DNA of 64,000 bases from Lelliottia nimipressuralis (GTDB lineage Bacteria > Pseudomonadota > Gammaproteobacteria > Enterobacterales > Enterobacteriaceae): contig NZ_SOMG01000023.1 of assembly GCF_004402045.1 (NCBI RefSeq), positions 372,001-436,000 of the forward strand. The letters run 5' to 3'. The translations under genes and the position numbers were made by a program. Positions 50,505 to 60,624 of the stretch are shown here, one piece after another; within the stretch, counting starts at the first letter, position 1; every line of letters begins with the position of its first letter. The notes under the pieces are model-generated. The model was not told the origin of the DNA and made no database searches. It saw nothing but the letters and a program-made list of their open reading frames with translations.

Positions 50505-53084
50505 TTATAATGCTGTGATGCGGCAGGTCTGACCTGTCAATAGTGTTGTCGGCCCAATCTTTTTCGCATCAGGTGTGATCTGGTAGGAGACGGTGCAGGA
50601 TGTGCCAGGCCCACTTCCCCAGATAATGTTTAGCATTCCTTTATCTTCAATTCCGCGGATCCAGGCTTGTCCAGCCTGGCCGACGCTACCCACGGATACG
50701 CCTTTCTCGGTTTGAACATCTGCACCCAGCGGAATAAACCCGTTATCGTCACGTGCCAGTTCCATTAACACGGAACGCCCTTGATCGGTCTCAAAGTTAA
50801 CCAGCACAACGGCACCGCTACGGGGCACCGTGGTGGTACGGGTATTTTTCACTTCGACGTCAGAACGCATATCACTGATATCAAGACCTACGCTATTTTC
50901 ACGGTAGGCAGACAGATAAGGCATAAGGGCATAGCCTGAAGCACCGATTTCACCGTTACCAATAGAGACGCGGGCGCCTTCTGCCCCCTCTGCTTTAATC
51001 AACGCAAGCGTATCGCTTTCGCTGATGCTGCCTGGTGCAAGTGTTACGCCACCAGAGTGCAGAACCATCCCGCCACTATAGCTGGCAGAATATTGTCGCG
51101 AATCGTCATCTGATGCTGAGACGGAAAGGCTCAGTGGTCCATGCGGGCCGTTGTAACTGCCATAACCGCTGAGCTGGTTTAATGTATCGTCGTTACGCGT
51201 GGTGCTTTCGGTAATGCTATAACTGAAGCGATTATCTTCAGTGCTGCCGTTGGCGCTGGCGTTAAAACTCCCACCACCTTTTAAATCGCTGCCGATACCC
51301 GTCGTGAGTGAGGAGAATCCGCCCGCACGCTTACCGTTGCCCATCAGCGTGTCGAATGGAATTGTGAGGTTCAGATAGACACTGTCATCTTTTTCCCCGA
51401 ACTCGTCGTAGGTGCGCTGCACGGAGAGGCTATAACTTCCCCAGCTTAACGAATGACTGTGACCGACGGAGTATTGCGCTGACGAACTACTTTCATTCCA
51501 GTAGTCCTGCCAGGTTGAGTTGACATACAGCGATCCCAAATCAAGGTCGCCCATTTTCAACGGCTGGCTGATATTTACCTGGATCTGGTTTTTCATGCGC
51601 TGGAAGGTCTGATACACATCGCGGTTATTACGTTCAGGGTTACGCTCCCTGTCACGATATTTGATCTCATCGGTTAACGAGGCCGCATCGTTCAGGCTGA
51701 GGTAGTCAGACGTTGAAAACCGGTAAGCTGCGACGTTGAAAGAGGTATTCGTCGCTTCCATGAGTTTACTGTAGGAGATGCGATAACTTTCGCCTGTGAG
51801 ATGTCGTAAGCCGTCGATTCGGGCATCAGAATGCGTGACATCAAAGGCGAATGCGCCCACTCTGGTGTTCATCGCAATACCCAGCAATGCGGCGTAGAAA
51901 TCGCTATCGGTGTATTCCAGCCCCGTATACCCGGTGAAGGTATTGGTTAAGCCATAATAGCCCGTGGCATATCCGACCATTGGTTTGTCGCGCAGGCTGT
52001 CGTCACGCAGTTCACCTACGCCGACATCCCATCGGGAGTAACCGGGGCGAAGCATTTGCGCGACTGAAGAATATGCGACTGAGAAGGAACGTTTGCTACC
52101 ATCCGTTTCTTCTACAGTGACGATGAGATCGCTTCCGTAACCTGTTGTACTGAGATCCGTAATTTCAAATGGTCCTGGCGGTACGGACGTTTCGTAAATC
52201 GTATTTCCACTTTGAGCGATTGTGACTTTGGCGTTGCTGTTTGCTACCCCCCGGATCACCGGCGCATAGGTAGATATCCCGTTAGGAAGCATACGATCAT
52301 CGTTATATAAACGCGCCCCGCGCAGGCTGATGGAATCGAAGGCGTCACCACGGGTATAGGAGTCTCCTGCGATAAACTGCGCTTTAAGGGGGGTTATATC
52401 ACGCTGAAGATAAATGTCCTGGCTGGCGTAATGGGTACCGGAGTCCTGATCCCAGTTCAGGTTGCCGCGTGCCCGGAGTCGCCACGGCCCCAGATTTGCC
52501 CCATAGCGTAAGCCTGCATAGGCCGTATCAGTGCTGGAATCTGGTGTGTCTGCATGCCAGCCGTTGAGATCCCAGGAGAGCATTGCCACCGGGATGCCAT
52601 CTTCCCAAAGTGAAGGATCGACAAACCCCGACGGACGCTGAATAACGAAAGCCTGTGGAACAGAAAGATCTAACTCCTGGGTGGAAGGATCGTAAGCCAC
52701 GCGCGAGCCTGGGTAGGCGTTCGACACAGAGATACACGTGTCATCAGAATCTTCCCCCGCTTGTTTAAGCTGTTCGGTTGTTACATTTGCCTGGATGAGC
52801 AGTTTAGATGTGATACAGGGCGTGGCGCGCGGAGTGCCATTCTCCTCAAAGAGAAGATCCGTGGTAACGGAAGGTTTCCCGTTAATAATCACCTTCACTT
52901 TATACGTTCCGGCAATAACAGGGTTGCCTTTTGAAAATCGACTGACATCAATGGATGCGCCGGTGTTATAAAGAAACTGCTCATTAAACTGCACGTTTTC
53001 TTCTTTATTATTTTCAGCAGCAAATGCACATAACGGCAATACCGCGCTTATCGATAAACATAGTAGCGAACGTCTGAAGTGCAT
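50505..53084 (-). CDS. htrE: Fimbrial outer-membrane usher, HtrE-like
   Basis: Usher of 859 residues forming the outer-membrane pore and assembly platform for the fimbria. Signal peptide MHFRRSLLCLSISAVLPLCAFA; N-terminal chaperone-binding domain from about 30 (VQFNEQFLYNTG); 24-strand barrel with middle plug domain (around YETSVPPGPFEITDL); C-terminal domains with paired cysteines (GTSCTVSYQI and GQTCRI). The ATG at 53084 gives a proper signal peptide; the longer frame begins at a TTG overlapping the chaperone stop. Confidence 0.9.
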   Translation of the reverse strand: MHFRRSLLCLSISAVLPLCAFAAENNKEENVQFNEQFLYNTGASIDVSRFSKGNPVIAGTYKVKVIINGKPSVTTDLLFEENGTPRATPCITSKLLIQANVTTEQLKQAGEDSDDTCISVSNAYPGSRVAYDPSTQELDLSVPQAFVIQRPSGFVDPSLWEDGIPVAMLSWDLNGWHADTPDSSTDTAYAGLRYGANLGPWRLRARGNLNWDQDSGTHYASQDIYLQRDITPLKAQFIAGDSYTRGDAFDSISLRGARLYNDDRMLPNGISTYAPVIRGVANSNAKVTIAQSGNTIYETSVPPGPFEITDLSTTGYGSDLIVTVEETDGSKRSFSVAYSSVAQMLRPGYSRWDVGVGELRDDSLRDKPMVGYATGYYGLTNTFTGYTGLEYTDSDFYAALLGIAMNTRVGAFAFDVTHSDARIDGLRHLTGESYRISYSKLMEATNTSFNVAAYRFSTSDYLSLNDAASLTDEIKYRDRERNPERNNRDVYQTFQRMKNQIQVNISQPLKMGDLDLGSLYVNSTWQDYWNESSSSAQYSVGHSHSLSWGSYSLSVQRTYDEFGEKDDSVYLNLTIPFDTLMGNGKRAGGFSSLTTGIGSDLKGGGSFNASANGSTEDNRFSYSITESTTRNDDTLNQLSGYGSYNGPHGPLSLSVSASDDDSRQYSASYSGGMVLHSGGVTLAPGSISESDTLALIKAEGAEGARVSIGNGEIGASGYALMPYLSAYRENSVGLDISDMRSDVEVKNTRTTTVPRSGAVVLVNFETDQGRSVLMELARDDNGFIPLGADVQTEKGVSVGSVGQAGQAWIRGIEDKGMLNIIWGSGPGTSCTVSYQITPDAKKIGPTTLLTGQTCRITAL

Positions 53085-53149
53085 GATGAACTCTGTCCCA
53101 GAGCAAAGCCAATTATAGTTCTTGCGAATGATATGAAGCTGATACAGAA

Positions 53150-53887
53150 TCAATTCTGTATAAACTCATACTTATCAATTCCACCGAAATCATTGATGGC
53201 TTGCCAGATTATTTTGCTATTTCCGGCCGGGGTGTAGTTTTTCACATTCATCATCTGGATCGAGAACGGTTCAATATAATGCGTTTCGACCTCGTAACGT
53301 TTAACGCCTGAAATAAGCGTTGCACTCGCCAGCGAAACATAATAAGGCGAGTCATTTTTCGCACTTAAAACGATTTTTTGCCCTTGCCGGGTTTGAGACC
53401 ATTTAAGATTTTTGGCCGCGTCTGTCGGTTCCCCTTTCAACCCTGTAGGACGGAAAAAGAGTTTAATACGGGTGCGGAAAGCAAGCTGAAGCATGCTTTG
53501 GTTGTCGCTCTCCTTTGCTTTAGGCGGAACTTCCAGAACGTTAAACCAGAACAGGGACTCTTTATCTTTTGGCAATGCCTGACCAAGCCAGGTGATTCTG
53601 ACGGTTTGCCCTTTTTGCGGTTCAACACGCGAAACGGGGGGCGTAACAATAAAGGGAAGTTTCAGCTCCTGAGGATTGGTGGTATCTCTTCCATCGTCGA
53701 GCCAAGTTTGTACCAGTAAAGGCCGGGTGCCACGGTTATCCATCGACACCGTTACGTCTTTTGCCGATTCAGGATAAATGACACGGGTGCCAGAAATCAC
53801 AATATCTGCACTGGCGTTAAGAGCAAAAACGCTCACCGAGGCCAGCAGCAGGGCTTTTAATCCGCTCTTAATATTCAGTACGTACAT
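53150..53887 (-). CDS. yadV: Periplasmic fimbrial chaperone, YadV-like
   Basis: PapD-like two-domain chaperone of 245 residues that caps pilin subunits by donor-strand complementation. Signal peptide MYVLNIKSGLKALLLASVSV-FALNASA; mature start DIVISGTRVIYP contains the conserved Arg of the subunit carboxylate anchor; the F1-G1 strand region and the partner Lys lie in AFRTRIKLFFRPTGL. The ATG at 53887 is chosen over one 42 bases upstream because it gives a normal signal peptide. It is followed by the usher gene. Confidence 0.9.
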   Translation of the reverse strand: MYVLNIKSGLKALLLASVSVFALNASADIVISGTRVIYPESAKDVTVSMDNRGTRPLLVQTWLDDGRDTTNPQELKLPFIVTPPVSRVEPQKGQTVRITWLGQALPKDKESLFWFNVLEVPPKAKESDNQSMLQLAFRTRIKLFFRPTGLKGEPTDAAKNLKWSQTRQGQKIVLSAKNDSPYYVSLASATLISGVKRYEVETHYIEPFSIQMMNVKNYTPAGNSKIIWQAINDFGGIDKYEFIQN

Positions 53888-53947
53888 GTATAATCTCAAA
53901 AAATACGAAAAATGTGCCCAGCGGGGCACATTAACGGCAGGGATAAA

Positions 53948-54535
53948 TTATTCGTAGCTCATGGTGAAGTAAGCGTTGGCGCTGACTTTACCTGACTGCA
54001 CAGGATTCGTGCCTTTCACCCAGTTGGAGCCTGGGACATAAGCAACGCGGTAGAACAGTTTACCGGAACCCGCATTCAGGTCGGCTTTCTGCGTATTATT
54101 GTCAGGCTGGCCTACCATAATACGAGAAGAGACGGTTGGGGCATTGTTATACAGGGCAAGTGCAACGTTCGTTGCTGCGCCTGCTACATTGGCGTCAGGT
54201 TCAATGGTACCGTTTGCAATTGCACCCATATTTTTAGACATGAAGCTTGCAGAAGCAGTATCTAATGTCTCAGGGCAGTTGGTGAGTAGCAGTTCAAAAT
54301 TCTTAGAGCCGACGCCGGTATCGACGGTGGTGGATTCAACCTCAGACTTTTTAACAACCGGTAGGGTGATAGTAATATTGTTTTGTGATTCACCATTTGA
54401 GGTGGAAATATTACATGTGGTATCAGTTACCGCACCATCAAAGGTGATTAAACCCAGATCTGTATCTGCAATTGCTGAAAAAGAACCTGTTACGAATAAA
54501 GTTACAACTGAAGCTAATAACGTTTTTTTTAACAT
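53948..54535 (-). CDS. yadN: Major fimbrial subunit, YadN-like
   Basis: First gene of the fimbrial operon and the probable shaft pilin, 195 residues. Signal peptide MLKKTLLASVVTLFVTGSFS-AIA; mature part LGLITFDGAVTDTTCNIST, second cysteine in LTNCPETL, C-terminal NAYFTMSYE strand. The ATG at 54535 has GGA nine bases upstream. Base composition of the operon looks lower in GC than the flanking core genes, as is common for fimbrial clusters. Confidence 0.85.
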   Translation of the reverse strand: MLKKTLLASVVTLFVTGSFSAIADTDLGLITFDGAVTDTTCNISTSNGESQNNITITLPVVKKSEVESTTVDTGVGSKNFELLLTNCPETLDTASASFMSKNMGAIANGTIEPDANVAGAATNVALALYNNAPTVSSRIMVGQPDNNTQKADLNAGSGKLFYRVAYVPGSNWVKGTNPVQSGKVSANAYFTMSYE

Positions 54536-54565
54536 GATTAAAATTCCATTTAAAAAACATTTCAC

Positions 54566-54936
54566 TGATGTAATTCAAGCAAAGTGATGATAGGGATCTC
54601 TGAATACATTGGGTATTTAAAATTGCTTAAAACCATCATTAGAAAAAATAATTATCCTGATAAGTTACTGAAAATGATCTTGAAAATTCTTTAAAAGAAT
54701 GCAGAAGAGGAAGGGTAATTTCATCCGATCTCATTCTGGCACGATATAAATTATAAATGGTAAAGATCATTTCCTTTATTATATTTTTTAGAGGAATGTG
54801 TTTTTCAAAAAAACAGACGTGATGAGAGAGCGGGAATAGGATAAATAAATGAGGAATGATTTAATTAACGATAAAAGTATGAAGGACTTTTCGCCATTTA
54901 AGGAGCGGATCCTGAGAAATCCGCTCCTCGCCGGAG
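54566..54936. other. AT-rich region upstream of the fimbrial operon
   Basis: Gene-free, strongly AT-rich stretch between yadN and panD. It holds four GATC (Dam) sites at 54595, 54676, 54727 and 54765, and the panD terminator hairpin at its right end. The fimbrial promoter should be here but I cannot place one with confidence. No invertible repeat pair was seen. Confidence 0.55.
54901..54928 (-). terminator. Hairpin after panD
   Basis: AGGAGCGGAT (54901-54910) and ATCCGCTCCT (54919-54928) form a perfect 10-base-pair stem. It lies 8 bases past the panD stop and is followed on the minus strand by TTAAATGG. Confidence 0.7.
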
Positions 54937-55317
54937 TCAGGCAACCTGAACCGGGATCGCTTTCGCGGTACGTTTCATGTCGTTATCGCCTTCGAAATAG
55001 GCCACTTTAGGCTGCCAGCGGCGTGCTTCTTCGTCAGACATCATCACAAAGCTGGCGATAATCACAATGTCACCCACGTCCGCGCAGTGGGCAGCTGCGC
55101 CGTTAACGGAGATGATTTTAGACCCACGCTCGGCAGCAATGGCGTAGGTTGAGAAACGTTTGCCATTGTTTACGTTCCAGATATCAATCGCTTCGTTTTC
55201 AAGGATGCCTGCGGCATCAAGGAAATCCTGATCAATGGCGCAGGAGCCTTCATAGTGCAGGTCGGCCTGGGTGACTTTCACACGGTGAAGCTTACCTTGC
55301 AGCATTTTGCGAATCAT
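54937..55317 (-). CDS. panD: Aspartate 1-decarboxylase proenzyme
   Basis: Pyruvoyl enzyme making beta-alanine from aspartate for pantothenate. It has 126 residues. The self-cleavage site G24-S25 ([10 protein letters not shown]) is intact, and K9, Y22 and R54-type catalytic positions fit the family. It lies 31 bases after panC with no yadD-like gene between them, so panB-panC-panD form one unit here. Confidence 0.97.
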   Translation of the reverse strand: MIRKMLQGKLHRVKVTQADLHYEGSCAIDQDFLDAAGILENEAIDIWNVNNGKRFSTYAIAAERGSKIISVNGAAAHCADVGDIVIIASFVMMSDEEARRWQPKVAYFEGDNDMKRTAKAIPVQVA

Positions 55318-55348
55318 TACGTTTACCTTTCATTATCAAGGGCGAAAA

Positions 55349-56200
55349 CTACGCCAGCTCAACCACTTTATTATCAATCAGACGAGCCTGGCCAAGCCAT
55401 GCCGCTACCAGGATCACTGCACGTTTGCTGGTTTCAGTAAATTCCAGCAGCGTATCAGCATCACGAATTTGTACGTCGTCAGCGCGAAGGCCTTTATCGT
55501 TCAGCGCCTGTTCGGCGAGGGCGACGATCTCTTCGGCGGTCAGCTCTTTGGCCAGAACCTGCTCCGCCATCGTATTCATAACCTTGCTTAAGCCTGGCGC
55601 GATTTTACGCTGCTCCGCGGTCAGATAGCCGTTACGGGAGCTAAGGGCCAGACCGTCTTTGGCTCGTACAATCGGTACGCCGACGATCTCAATGTCGTAA
55701 CCCATATCCGCGACCATCTTGCGGATCAGCGCCAGCTGCTGGAAATCTTTCTCACCGAAGCAGGCAACGTCGGGTTGTACCAGGTTGAACAGTTTGCTGA
55801 CGATGGTCGATACGCCACGGAAATGACCCGGGCGGCTGGCGCCTTCGAGCATGGTGGAAATGCCCGGTACGTCAACGTAAGTTGCCTCTTCCGTACCCTG
55901 AGGATAGACGTCAGCCGGTGCCGGAGAGAAGACGATGTCCGCATGGCGTTTTTTCAGCTTCTCGCAATCTTCCTGCAGGGTGCGCGGATAGCGTGCCAGG
56001 TCATCGGCGCGGTCAAACTGCATGGGGTTAACGAAGATACTGACCACCACGATATCAGCCCGAGCACGCGCTTCGTCGACCAGTTTCATATGGCCGTCAT
56101 GCAGGTTGCCCATGGTTGGGACCAGTGCGATACGTTTACCTTCCTGTCGTGCGCGACGAATATGCTGGCGAAGCAGCGGCAGGGTTTCAATGATTAGCAC
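55349..56200 (-). CDS. panC: Pantothenate synthetase
   Basis: Joins pantoate and beta-alanine with ATP. It has 283 residues. The nucleotidyltransferase motif [12 protein letters not shown] (the HIGH-like HDGH) and the KMSKS-like region near SSRNGYLT are visible. The start is GTG at 56200 with AAGGAG seven bases upstream. It begins 11 bases after the panB stop. Confidence 0.97.
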   Translation of the reverse strand: MLIIETLPLLRQHIRRARQEGKRIALVPTMGNLHDGHMKLVDEARARADIVVVSIFVNPMQFDRADDLARYPRTLQEDCEKLKKRHADIVFSPAPADVYPQGTEEATYVDVPGISTMLEGASRPGHFRGVSTIVSKLFNLVQPDVACFGEKDFQQLALIRKMVADMGYDIEIVGVPIVRAKDGLALSSRNGYLTAEQRKIAPGLSKVMNTMAEQVLAKELTAEEIVALAEQALNDKGLRADDVQIRDADTLLEFTETSKRAVILVAAWLGQARLIDNKVVELA

Positions 56201-56211
56201 AACGAGACTCC

Positions 56212-57003
56212 TTAATGGAAACTGTGTTCTTCAGCCGGGTAAACACCGGATTCAACGTCGGCAATATACTGCCTGACCGCGGCGCGCATGTCGCCCGCTT
56301 CCGTGAGGAAATTTTTGGCAAATTTAGGGATGTGTCCACCGGTAATACCGAAGGCGTCGTGCATGACCAGAATTTGACCATCGGTCACGTTTCCTGCACC
56401 AATCCCGATAACCGGAATCGACAGCGCGTCGGTGATGCGTTTCGCCAGTTCAACCGGAACGCACTCCAGCACCAGCAGCTGCGCGCCTGCGGCTTCCAGC
56501 GCCAGGGCATCATCAAACAGCGTCTGGGCTGCGTCACCGCGGCCCTGCACCTTATACCCGCCAAAGATGTTGACGGATTGCGGCGTCAGGCCCAAATGGC
56601 CGCACACCGGTACGGCGCGCTCGGTGAGCATTTTTACCGTCTCAACGAGCCAGGCTCCGCCCTCGATTTTAACCATATTGGCCCCGGCACGCATGACTGC
56701 GGCAGCATTTTCAAAGGCTTGCTCTGGGGTGGCATAGGCCATAAACGGTAGATCGGAAAGGAGCAGGCAGGCAGGTGCGCCACGGCGCACTGCGCGGGTA
56801 TGGTAGGCGATGTCTTCGACCGTAACCGGCAGGGTGGAATCATGTCCTTGTACCGTCATCCCTAACGAATCCCCAACCAGCATGACGTTGATACCCTCTT
56901 CGGCAAAGAGTTTGGCAAAGCTGTAGTCATACGCGGTGATAGTGGCGAAGCGTTTTTTTTCCTGTTTGCATTTCTGCAGTAAGGAGATGGTGGTTGGTTT
57001 CAT
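56212..57003 (-). CDS. panB: 3-methyl-2-oxobutanoate hydroxymethyltransferase
   Basis: First enzyme of the pantothenate branch: adds a hydroxymethyl group from methylene-tetrahydrofolate to ketoisovalerate. It has 263 residues and is a TIM barrel with [20 protein letters not shown] (metal Asp in VGDS) and the [11 protein letters not shown] segment. It heads the panB-panC-panD unit. Confidence 0.97.
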   Translation of the reverse strand: MKPTTISLLQKCKQEKKRFATITAYDYSFAKLFAEEGINVMLVGDSLGMTVQGHDSTLPVTVEDIAYHTRAVRRGAPACLLLSDLPFMAYATPEQAFENAAAVMRAGANMVKIEGGAWLVETVKMLTERAVPVCGHLGLTPQSVNIFGGYKVQGRGDAAQTLFDDALALEAAGAQLLVLECVPVELAKRITDALSIPVIGIGAGNVTDGQILVMHDAFGITGGHIPKFAKNFLTEAGDMRAAVRQYIADVESGVYPAEEHSFH

Positions 57004-57126
57004 ACTGTTTCCTGATAGCCCAAAAGCGAATCTTTGCGCATTCTAACAGTAACATTCGAGGGAACAATGATTTTAGATAGTCGATTAGCCACAATTATTT
57101 TATGGCTAATGGGCAGGGGAACTGGC

Positions 57127-57606
57127 TTACCAGCGAGCGGGTTTTTCCGCGTGGAGGTTGTCCAGAATGTCCCTGAGCGGAATGCCGTCCGGGAAGATGA
57201 GATCGGGGGCGACTTCAAACAGCGGCCAGAGCATAAACCCGCGGTTTTTCATATCGTAATGCGGAACGGTGAGCCGTTCAGTGTTAGTGGTCTCGTAACC
57301 AAACAGCATAATGTCGAGGTCCAGCGTGCGCGGTCCCCAGCGTTCGGCTTTGCGTACGCGGCCCTGCTGCAGTTCGATGCGCTGGGTATTGTCCAGCAGC
57401 GTTTCGGCATCCAGAGCGGTTTCCAGCACCACGGCGGCATTAAGATAATCAGGCTGATCCTGAGGACCCAGCGGCGGCGTGCGGTAGAAAGAGGAGACCG
57501 CCACGATCTTGCTTTGCGGAATCTCACCCAGCGCCTGAACGGCAGCATTCACCTGCTCCAGCGGAGAGGCTAAATTGCTGCCGATGGCGATATACGCGAG
57601 GGTCAT
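57127..57606 (-). CDS. folK: 6-hydroxymethyl-dihydropterin pyrophosphokinase
   Basis: Folate pathway kinase, 159 residues. Signature [12 protein letters not shown] holds the magnesium-binding aspartates; N-terminal [12 protein letters not shown]. Its ATG overlaps the pcnB stop (ATGA), so it is translated after pcnB in a two-gene unit. Confidence 0.96.
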   Translation of the reverse strand: MTLAYIAIGSNLASPLEQVNAAVQALGEIPQSKIVAVSSFYRTPPLGPQDQPDYLNAAVVLETALDAETLLDNTQRIELQQGRVRKAERWGPRTLDLDIMLFGYETTNTERLTVPHYDMKNRGFMLWPLFEVAPDLIFPDGIPLRDILDNLHAEKPARW

Positions 57607-59000
57607 GCCGTACCTTCACGACGCGGCGCGCGCTTGCGCGGACGACGATGACGGCGACGCGGTTCCGGCTCTTCATCCAGCCCGGTAAGCATATCTTTCT
57701 GCTCTGGCGGTGCGGAAACCTGGAATTCGGCCCACCACTGCGTCAGACGCTGCAGCTCCTGGTTCCTTTCAATCTCAGCACGCAGCGACAGCAGATCGAA
57801 TGCGGCGCGGAACTTCGGATGCTCCATCAGCTTCCAGGCGCGTTTGCCCTGACGACGGGACATGCGCAGCTGAAGCTGCCAGATATCGCGTACCAGCGTG
57901 GTAATCCGTTTCGGGATCGCCAGCGTACGGCATCCTTCGTCGAGCACGTCGTTTGCAGCCAGCGCAAAGGCATCATAATAGGCGAGCCCGCTCTCCTGGG
58001 TAATTCGCTGGGCTGTTTCCAGCAGCGGGTACCAGAACATGGCCGCAAACAGGAACGCCGGGTTCACGCGCATGTCGTTGCGAATGCGGGTATCGGTATT
58101 TTTCAGAACCTGCGCAATCATCCGTTCCATTGGGCTGTCACCGCTTTCGGTGAAGTAGCGGGTAATGGTCGGGAACAGCGGCTGGAACAGGTTGTATTCA
58201 CGCAGCAGATTATAGGTTTCAAAGCCGTGGCCAGCCTGCAGCAGCTTCAGCGCCTCTTCAAACAGGCGGGCAGGCGGCACGTCGTTGATAAGCGTCGCCA
58301 GACGCGGAATCGGCTCTGCCGTTTCCGGGCTGATGCGCATATTCAGCTTGGCGGCGAAACGCACGGCGCGCAGCATACGCACGGGATCTTCACGATAACG
58401 CGTTTCCGGCGTGCCAATCAGGCGGATCAGACCTTCTTTCAGGTCCTGCATGCCGCCGACGTAATCGCGTACGGTGAAATCCGCCACGCTGTAATAAAGG
58501 CTGTTGATGGTGAAGTCGCGGCGCTGGGCATCTTCTTCGATAGAGCCAAAGATATTATCGCGCAGCAGCATACCGTTCTGACCGCGCTGCGACGTGGTGC
58601 GATCGGATGCGCCCGCTTCGTGGTGGCCGCGGAAGGTCGCCACTTCGATAATCTCGGGTCCAAACATCACGTGAGCAAGGCGGAAACGGCGGCCAACAAG
58701 ACGGCAGTTACGGAATAATTTGCGCACCTGCTCAGGCGTGGCGCTGGTCGTCACGTCGAAATCTTTCGGTTTTTTGCCCAGCAGTAAATCACGCACCCCA
58801 CCGCCCACGAGATAGGCCTCGTAGCCCGCTTTATTCAGACGATAGAGCACCTTGAGGGCATTTTCACTGATATCTTTGCGGGAAATAGTGTGCTGCTCAC
58901 GAGGAATAACCGACATGTGTGGCTGTGCAATAGCATCGTTCGCCATGCTCTCTTCGCGGCTTAGCACTTTACGGCAAAAATTAGCGACTCGGGTAAAAAT
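57603..59000 (-). CDS. pcnB: Poly(A) polymerase I, AUU start
   Basis: Adds 3' poly(A) tails that promote RNA decay. It has 465 residues when started at the ATT codon at 58998-59000, reading (M)[17 protein letters not shown], which matches the E. coli N-terminus and its known rare AUU start. The first ATG or GTG lies 11 or more codons downstream and would lose this conserved segment. AGGTG lies a few bases upstream. Catalytic [20 protein letters not shown] (the GG-x-DxD core) is intact, and the tail is very basic ([16 protein letters not shown]). The rare start should keep expression low. Confidence 0.95.
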   Translation of the reverse strand: MFTRVANFCRKVLSREESMANDAIAQPHMSVIPREQHTISRKDISENALKVLYRLNKAGYEAYLVGGGVRDLLLGKKPKDFDVTTSATPEQVRKLFRNCRLVGRRFRLAHVMFGPEIIEVATFRGHHEAGASDRTTSQRGQNGMLLRDNIFGSIEEDAQRRDFTINSLYYSVADFTVRDYVGGMQDLKEGLIRLIGTPETRYREDPVRMLRAVRFAAKLNMRISPETAEPIPRLATLINDVPPARLFEEALKLLQAGHGFETYNLLREYNLFQPLFPTITRYFTESGDSPMERMIAQVLKNTDTRIRNDMRVNPAFLFAAMFWYPLLETAQRITQESGLAYYDAFALAANDVLDEGCRTLAIPKRITTLVRDIWQLQLRMSRRQGKRAWKLMEHPKFRAAFDLLSLRAEIERNQELQRLTQWWAEFQVSAPPEQKDMLTGLDEEPEPRRRHRRPRKRAPRREGTA

Positions 59001-59042
59001 GGTACACCTCGTAGTGTGTTTTGTTATGAAAAAAGCGGCTAA

Positions 59043-59933
59043 TCATAGCTCAGCGCAACGCATTTGAGAATGCTGGATTTTTGGCACTGCTGTGAGCGTC
59101 CAGTGAGCCGTTGCCATTTTCAGCAGTTCGTCAATTCGCAGATCCTGCCATTCGTTGGTTACATTCTGGTTGAGAAATCGCAGCGCGTCGATCAAAACAG
59201 GACGCGGATCGCCCTCTGGCAGGGCCGGGGCGTGATTTTGCTTTGACAGCTTACAGCCCTGTGCATTGACCGCCAGCGGCAGATGAATGTAATCCGGTGC
59301 CGTCCAGCCAAACTGGTGATAAAGGGAGATTTGTCGCACGGTAGGTTCAACCAGGTCCGCCCCGCGCACGATTTCCGTCACGCCCTGAAAATGATCGTCC
59401 ACCACCACGGCCAGGTTATAGGCAAACAGGCCGTCACGACGGTGAATAATAAAATCCTCACGTGCAAGACGCTCATCGGCAAGGATTTCACCGGAGAGTA
59501 AATCGTTAAAGCGCGTCACAGGGGAGCGCTGCTTGATACGTACGGCGGCATTTTCCGGAGGAAGATTAAGCGTGCGGCAGTGACCGTCATAGACCCCTCC
59601 CACGCTCTGGATACGCGCGCGGGTGCAGGTGCAGTTATAGGAAAGTCCCTGAGTGCTAAGCCAGGCCAGACGTTCCCGATAAGCGTCGTGACGTTTTGAC
59701 TGCCACAGAACGTCGTCATCCCAGTGAAGACCGTAATGTTCCAGCTGACGCAGAATGGATTCTGCTGCACCGGGAACTTCACGCGGAGGGTCAATATCTT
59801 CAATGCGAACGAGCCATTTGCCCTGGCGGGCGCGAGCCTGCAGGTAGCTGCCGAGCGCGGCAATTAATGAGCCGAAGTGTAATTCACCGGAAGGAGATGG
59901 CGCGAAGCGCCCAATATAGTGTGATTCAGACAT
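59043..59933 (-). CDS. gluQ: Glutamyl-Q tRNA(Asp) synthetase
   Basis: Truncated glutamyl-tRNA synthetase paralogue that charges glutamate onto queuosine in tRNA-Asp. It has 296 residues, lacking the anticodon-binding domain. HIGH-like SGELHFGSL, zinc cysteines CTCTRARIQ and YDGHC, and KMSKS-like KLSKQNH are present. It follows dksA, with a terminator-like hairpin between them. Confidence 0.95.
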   Translation of the reverse strand: MSESHYIGRFAPSPSGELHFGSLIAALGSYLQARARQGKWLVRIEDIDPPREVPGAAESILRQLEHYGLHWDDDVLWQSKRHDAYRERLAWLSTQGLSYNCTCTRARIQSVGGVYDGHCRTLNLPPENAAVRIKQRSPVTRFNDLLSGEILADERLAREDFIIHRRDGLFAYNLAVVVDDHFQGVTEIVRGADLVEPTVRQISLYHQFGWTAPDYIHLPLAVNAQGCKLSKQNHAPALPEGDPRPVLIDALRFLNQNVTNEWQDLRIDELLKMATAHWTLTAVPKIQHSQMRCAEL

Positions 59934-59945
59934 ATCAACAGTAAC

Positions 59946-59968
59946 AAGGCGGGAGAAACTCCCGCCTT
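59946..59968 (-). terminator. Hairpin between dksA and gluQ
   Basis: AAGGCGGGAG (59946-59955) and CTCCCGCCTT (59959-59968) form a perfect 10-base-pair stem with loop AAA, just past the dksA stop on the minus strand. Part of dksA transcription should end here. Confidence 0.75.
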
Positions 59969-59992
59969 TGGAGTGTGTAAACAGCGCTGGTG

Positions 59993-60448
59993 TTAACCGG
60001 CCATCTGTTTTTCGCGGATTTCGGCCAGCGTTTTACAGTCGATGCACAGATCGGCGGTTGGACGCGCTTCCAGGCGACGAATACCAATTTCAACACCGCA
60101 GGATTCGCAGTAGCCAAAATCTTCGTCTTCGACTTTTTTCAGCGTTTTCTCGATTTTTTTGATCAGTTTGCGTTCGCGGTCACGGTTACGCAGTTCGAGA
60201 CTGAACTCTTCTTCCTGAGCGGCACGGTCTACCGGATCCGGGAAGTTAGCAGCTTCATCCTGCATATGAGTAACGGTGCGATCGACTTCATCCCTGAGTT
60301 GATTACGCCATGCTTCAAGAATACGCCTGAAGTGCGACAGCTGGGCTTCGTTCATATACTCTTCGCCCGGCTTCTCTTGATACGGCTCCACCCCAGCGAT
60401 GGCGAGAATACTCAGGGACGATGTTTTACGGTTTTGCCCTTCTTGCAT
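59993..60448 (-). CDS. dksA: RNA polymerase-binding transcription factor DksA
   Basis: Binds the RNA polymerase secondary channel and, with ppGpp, adjusts rRNA and amino-acid promoters. It has 151 residues, nearly identical to the E. coli protein. Coiled-coil tip motif [10 protein letters not shown] carries the two key Asp residues; the zinc finger is CESCGVEIG...[10 protein letters not shown]. The ATG at 60448 follows AAGGAGAAGCAAC. Confidence 0.98.
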   Translation of the reverse strand: MQEGQNRKTSSLSILAIAGVEPYQEKPGEEYMNEAQLSHFRRILEAWRNQLRDEVDRTVTHMQDEAANFPDPVDRAAQEEEFSLELRNRDRERKLIKKIEKTLKKVEDEDFGYCESCGVEIGIRRLEARPTADLCIDCKTLAEIREKQMAG

Positions 60449-60624
60449 GTTGCTTCTCCTTAACACGCACTATCGATCCCCGTGTTGGGGGAAAAATCAG
60501 GTCGCTATAAATAGCAGATGCTTTTCCGGATGGCAATTATCTAAACGTAACACTTGACAAGCCTGTGAGGAAAAGCGTATTTGCGCACGCGGCCAGAACA
60601 CTTAATCATCAATCGTCTAATCCC

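Noticed and set aside
54566..54900. Invertible promoter (fim-type switch) upstream of the fimbrial operon
   Set aside because: No pair of inverted repeats flanking a segment was found, and no recombinase gene is adjacent.
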